Position numbers and translations under genes: made by a program. DNA of 23,551 nt from a virus: positions 1 to 23,551 of the IMG/VR virus record IMGVR_UViG_3300014911_000031; one strand, written 5' to 3'. Numbering within the stretch: the stretch's first letter is position 1; the number at the start of each line of letters is the position of its first letter. Below, in pieces: positions 22,759-23,551 of the stretch. The notes beneath the pieces were generated by a model. It did not search any database. It saw only the letters and a list, made by a program, of their open reading frames with translations, and was not told the origin of the DNA.

Positions 22759-23007
22759 ATGAAGAAAGATGAAGAAGAACTCGCTCAATTACTCGCCTTT
22801 GCTGGACTTGATTTCCTTGTCAGTTTAGTGGGAGAAATAGAAGAAATAGACGTAGATAAAGACTACTCACTAAAAGAAGCTGGCAAGCTGGAGTCCAGAC
22901 TTTTAAAACTTCTAAACTCAGAAATTAAAGTCCTAAAGAGGGGAAAGAAAAATGTTATTGTCCAATTTAGAACAAGAAAAACTAAACAACAACTATGGCA
23001 GCTGTAG
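22759..23007 (+). CDS. Small protein at the head of the early module
   Basis: 82 residues from the ATG at 22759. An in-frame TTG at 22723 lies inside the -35 box of the promoter and is rejected. The N-terminus is acidic and hydrophobic (MKKDEEELAQLLAFAGLDFLVSLVGEIEEIDVD). The C-terminus is basic (KVLKRGKKNVIVQFRTRKTKQQ). No family is recognised. Its 3' end overlaps the winged-helix gene by 13 nt and stops with TAG at the first base of the 23-bp repeat. This suggests that ribosomes finishing here restart at ATG 22995. Confidence 0.62.
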   Translation: MKKDEEELAQLLAFAGLDFLVSLVGEIEEIDVDKDYSLKEAGKLESRLLKLLNSEIKVLKRGKKNVIVQFRTRKTKQQLWQL

Positions 23008-23551
23008 CTCTTGGTGATGCTATACAAGATTTTTTTGATAAAAGAGGGTTTTCTCCAATTCCAGCCCAAACAAGTAAGCCCAGACTTAATAGTAATGAGC
23101 CAGCTATTCCTTATCCTTCCAGAAAAATAAAGCGAACTATAAAGAGAATAAGGAAGAAGCACAACCTAAACTGGACAGATGTCTTCCTGCTCTATGTATT
23201 AGCCCTAATGGAACGCCGCTATGGTTCAATGAGGGTCTTCCCCTCACAAACATGGCTGGCAAAGATAGTAAAAATCTCCCGCAGGCAAGTAATCAGGATA
23301 ATCAAGAAACTAAGAAAACTGGGGCTAATTATCATAAAAGGTGTCTCAAAGTTCAGAACTCTGCTCTACAGCCTCTCAATCTTCATCTTCCAAAAGCAAA
23401 TGGTAAGGGCAAACAAGCAACAAGAAAAATTTTTTTCAAACAAAAATGTCACACATATACGTAGTAATATAAATATTACTACTAATAATAAAAAAGGAGG
23501 GGTATTTATTAAGAAAAAAATAAAAAAATCTACTAAGGAGGGGATTGAAGA
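22995..23551 (+). CDS. Winged-helix protein, probable replication initiator or regulator (3' end outside window)
   Basis: The frame is open from ATG 22995 to the window end (185 residues visible). An in-frame TAA at 22983 lies just upstream, and ATG 22995 is the first ATG/GTG/TTG after it. It begins MAAVALGDAIQDFFDKRGFS, followed by a basic region (SRKIKRTIKRIRKKHNLNWTD). The HTH core follows: FPSQTWLAKIVKISRRQVIR, then IIKKLRKLGLIIIKG, with a recognition helix near RRQVIRIIKKL and a likely beta-wing after it. Such proteins are common as phage and plasmid replication initiators or helicase loaders; a transcription regulator is the alternative. No Shine-Dalgarno is visible, so initiation probably depends on coupling to the previous gene. 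The mRNA start region is the predicted target of the small RNA. Confidence 0.72.
   Translation, partial: MAAVALGDAIQDFFDKRGFSPIPAQTSKPRLNSNEPAIPYPSRKIKRTIKRIRKKHNLNWTDVFLLYVLALMERRYGSMRVFPSQTWLAKIVKISRRQVIRIIKKLRKLGLIIIKGVSKFRTLLYSLSIFIFQKQMVRANKQQEKFFSNKNVTHIRSNINITTNNKKGGVFIKKKIKKSTKEGIE
23007..23029. repeat. 23-bp direct repeat, copy 2 (inside winged-helix gene)
   Basis: Identical over 23 bases to 22643-22665. It encodes codons 5-12 of the winged-helix gene (ALGDAIQD). Its first base is the last base of the TAG of the preceding gene. A run of seven T follows. Confidence 0.95.

Noticed and set aside
22643-23029. Target-site duplication around an inserted element
   Set aside because: The 341 bp between copies encode the small early protein and no transposase, and there are no terminal inverted repeats. 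23 bp is also long for a target duplication.
23252-23464. 70-residue plus-strand frame starting MAGKDSKNLPQ
   Set aside because: It is out of frame within the winged-helix gene, which has a recognisable HTH and continues to the window end.
23488-23551. Two purine-rich ribosome-site-like stretches near the right end
   Set aside because: Both lie in the continuing frame of the winged-helix gene, and no ATG follows at the right distance inside the window.
1-23551. tRNA genes, CRISPR arrays, integrase or attachment sites
   Set aside because: No cloverleaf, repeat-spacer array or recombinase motif was recognised by eye. Lysogeny genes could lie outside the window.
1-23551. Stop-codon reassignment as in some phages
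   Set aside because: TAA, TAG and TGA all end convincing genes (for example 2471, 23007 and 2757), so the standard bacterial code fits.

Overview
The window looks like part of a double-stranded DNA phage genome, or a prophage, with a bacterial host. It has a terminase pair, portal, scaffold, major capsid protein, head-tail connector proteins, ejection-type proteins, tail fibres, a holin and a peptidoglycan amidase. DNA is AT-rich and genes are packed with 1-50 nt overlaps. TAA, TAG and TGA all end genes, so the standard bacterial code applies. Promoters are sigma70-like (TTGACA with AT-rich -10 boxes). No tail sheath, tail tube or tape-measure gene is visible. The order terminase, portal, scaffold, capsid, adaptor, propeller-like tail protein, large internal protein suggests a short-tailed (podovirus-like) particle. 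The host cannot be named from the sequence.

Layout. (1) 3-3587, plus strand: tail-fibre/appendage genes, a small coiled-coil protein, an XhlA-like holin and an amidase endolysin. A hairpin terminator follows, lying inside the opposing gene. (2) 22568 down to 3573, minus strand: a nearly continuous 19-kb packaging and morphogenesis block. Its order is small and large terminase, a DUF5659-like protein, portal, a helical protein, two very basic small proteins, a structured leader, scaffold, major capsid protein, a modification cassette (three glycosyltransferases and a methyltransferase), a coiled-coil structural protein, adaptor, propeller-like tail protein, tail appendage, a coiled-coil virion protein, a 1194-residue probable ejection protein and a small zinc-ribbon protein. 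(3) 22569-22758: a compact divergent control region. (4) 22759 to the right end, plus strand: a small acidic protein and an open-ended winged-helix protein, probably a replication initiator or regulator, forming the start of the early/replication module.

The most interesting locus is the control region. A strong minus-strand promoter (22682-22710) is followed only about 50 nt later by an intrinsic terminator (22606-22630), which defines an RNA of about 70 nt. That RNA carries a perfect 23-nt complement to codons 5-12 of the winged-helix gene at 22995. With G-U pairs the duplex extends to about 30 bp. This predicts a compact antisense switch between the late packaging operon and the early replication gene. 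A second reading is that the same RNA is a leader with a 20-codon peptide and an attenuator in front of the terminase genes. Several promoters in the window put the -10 box only 5-8 nt before an ATG, which predicts leaderless mRNAs.
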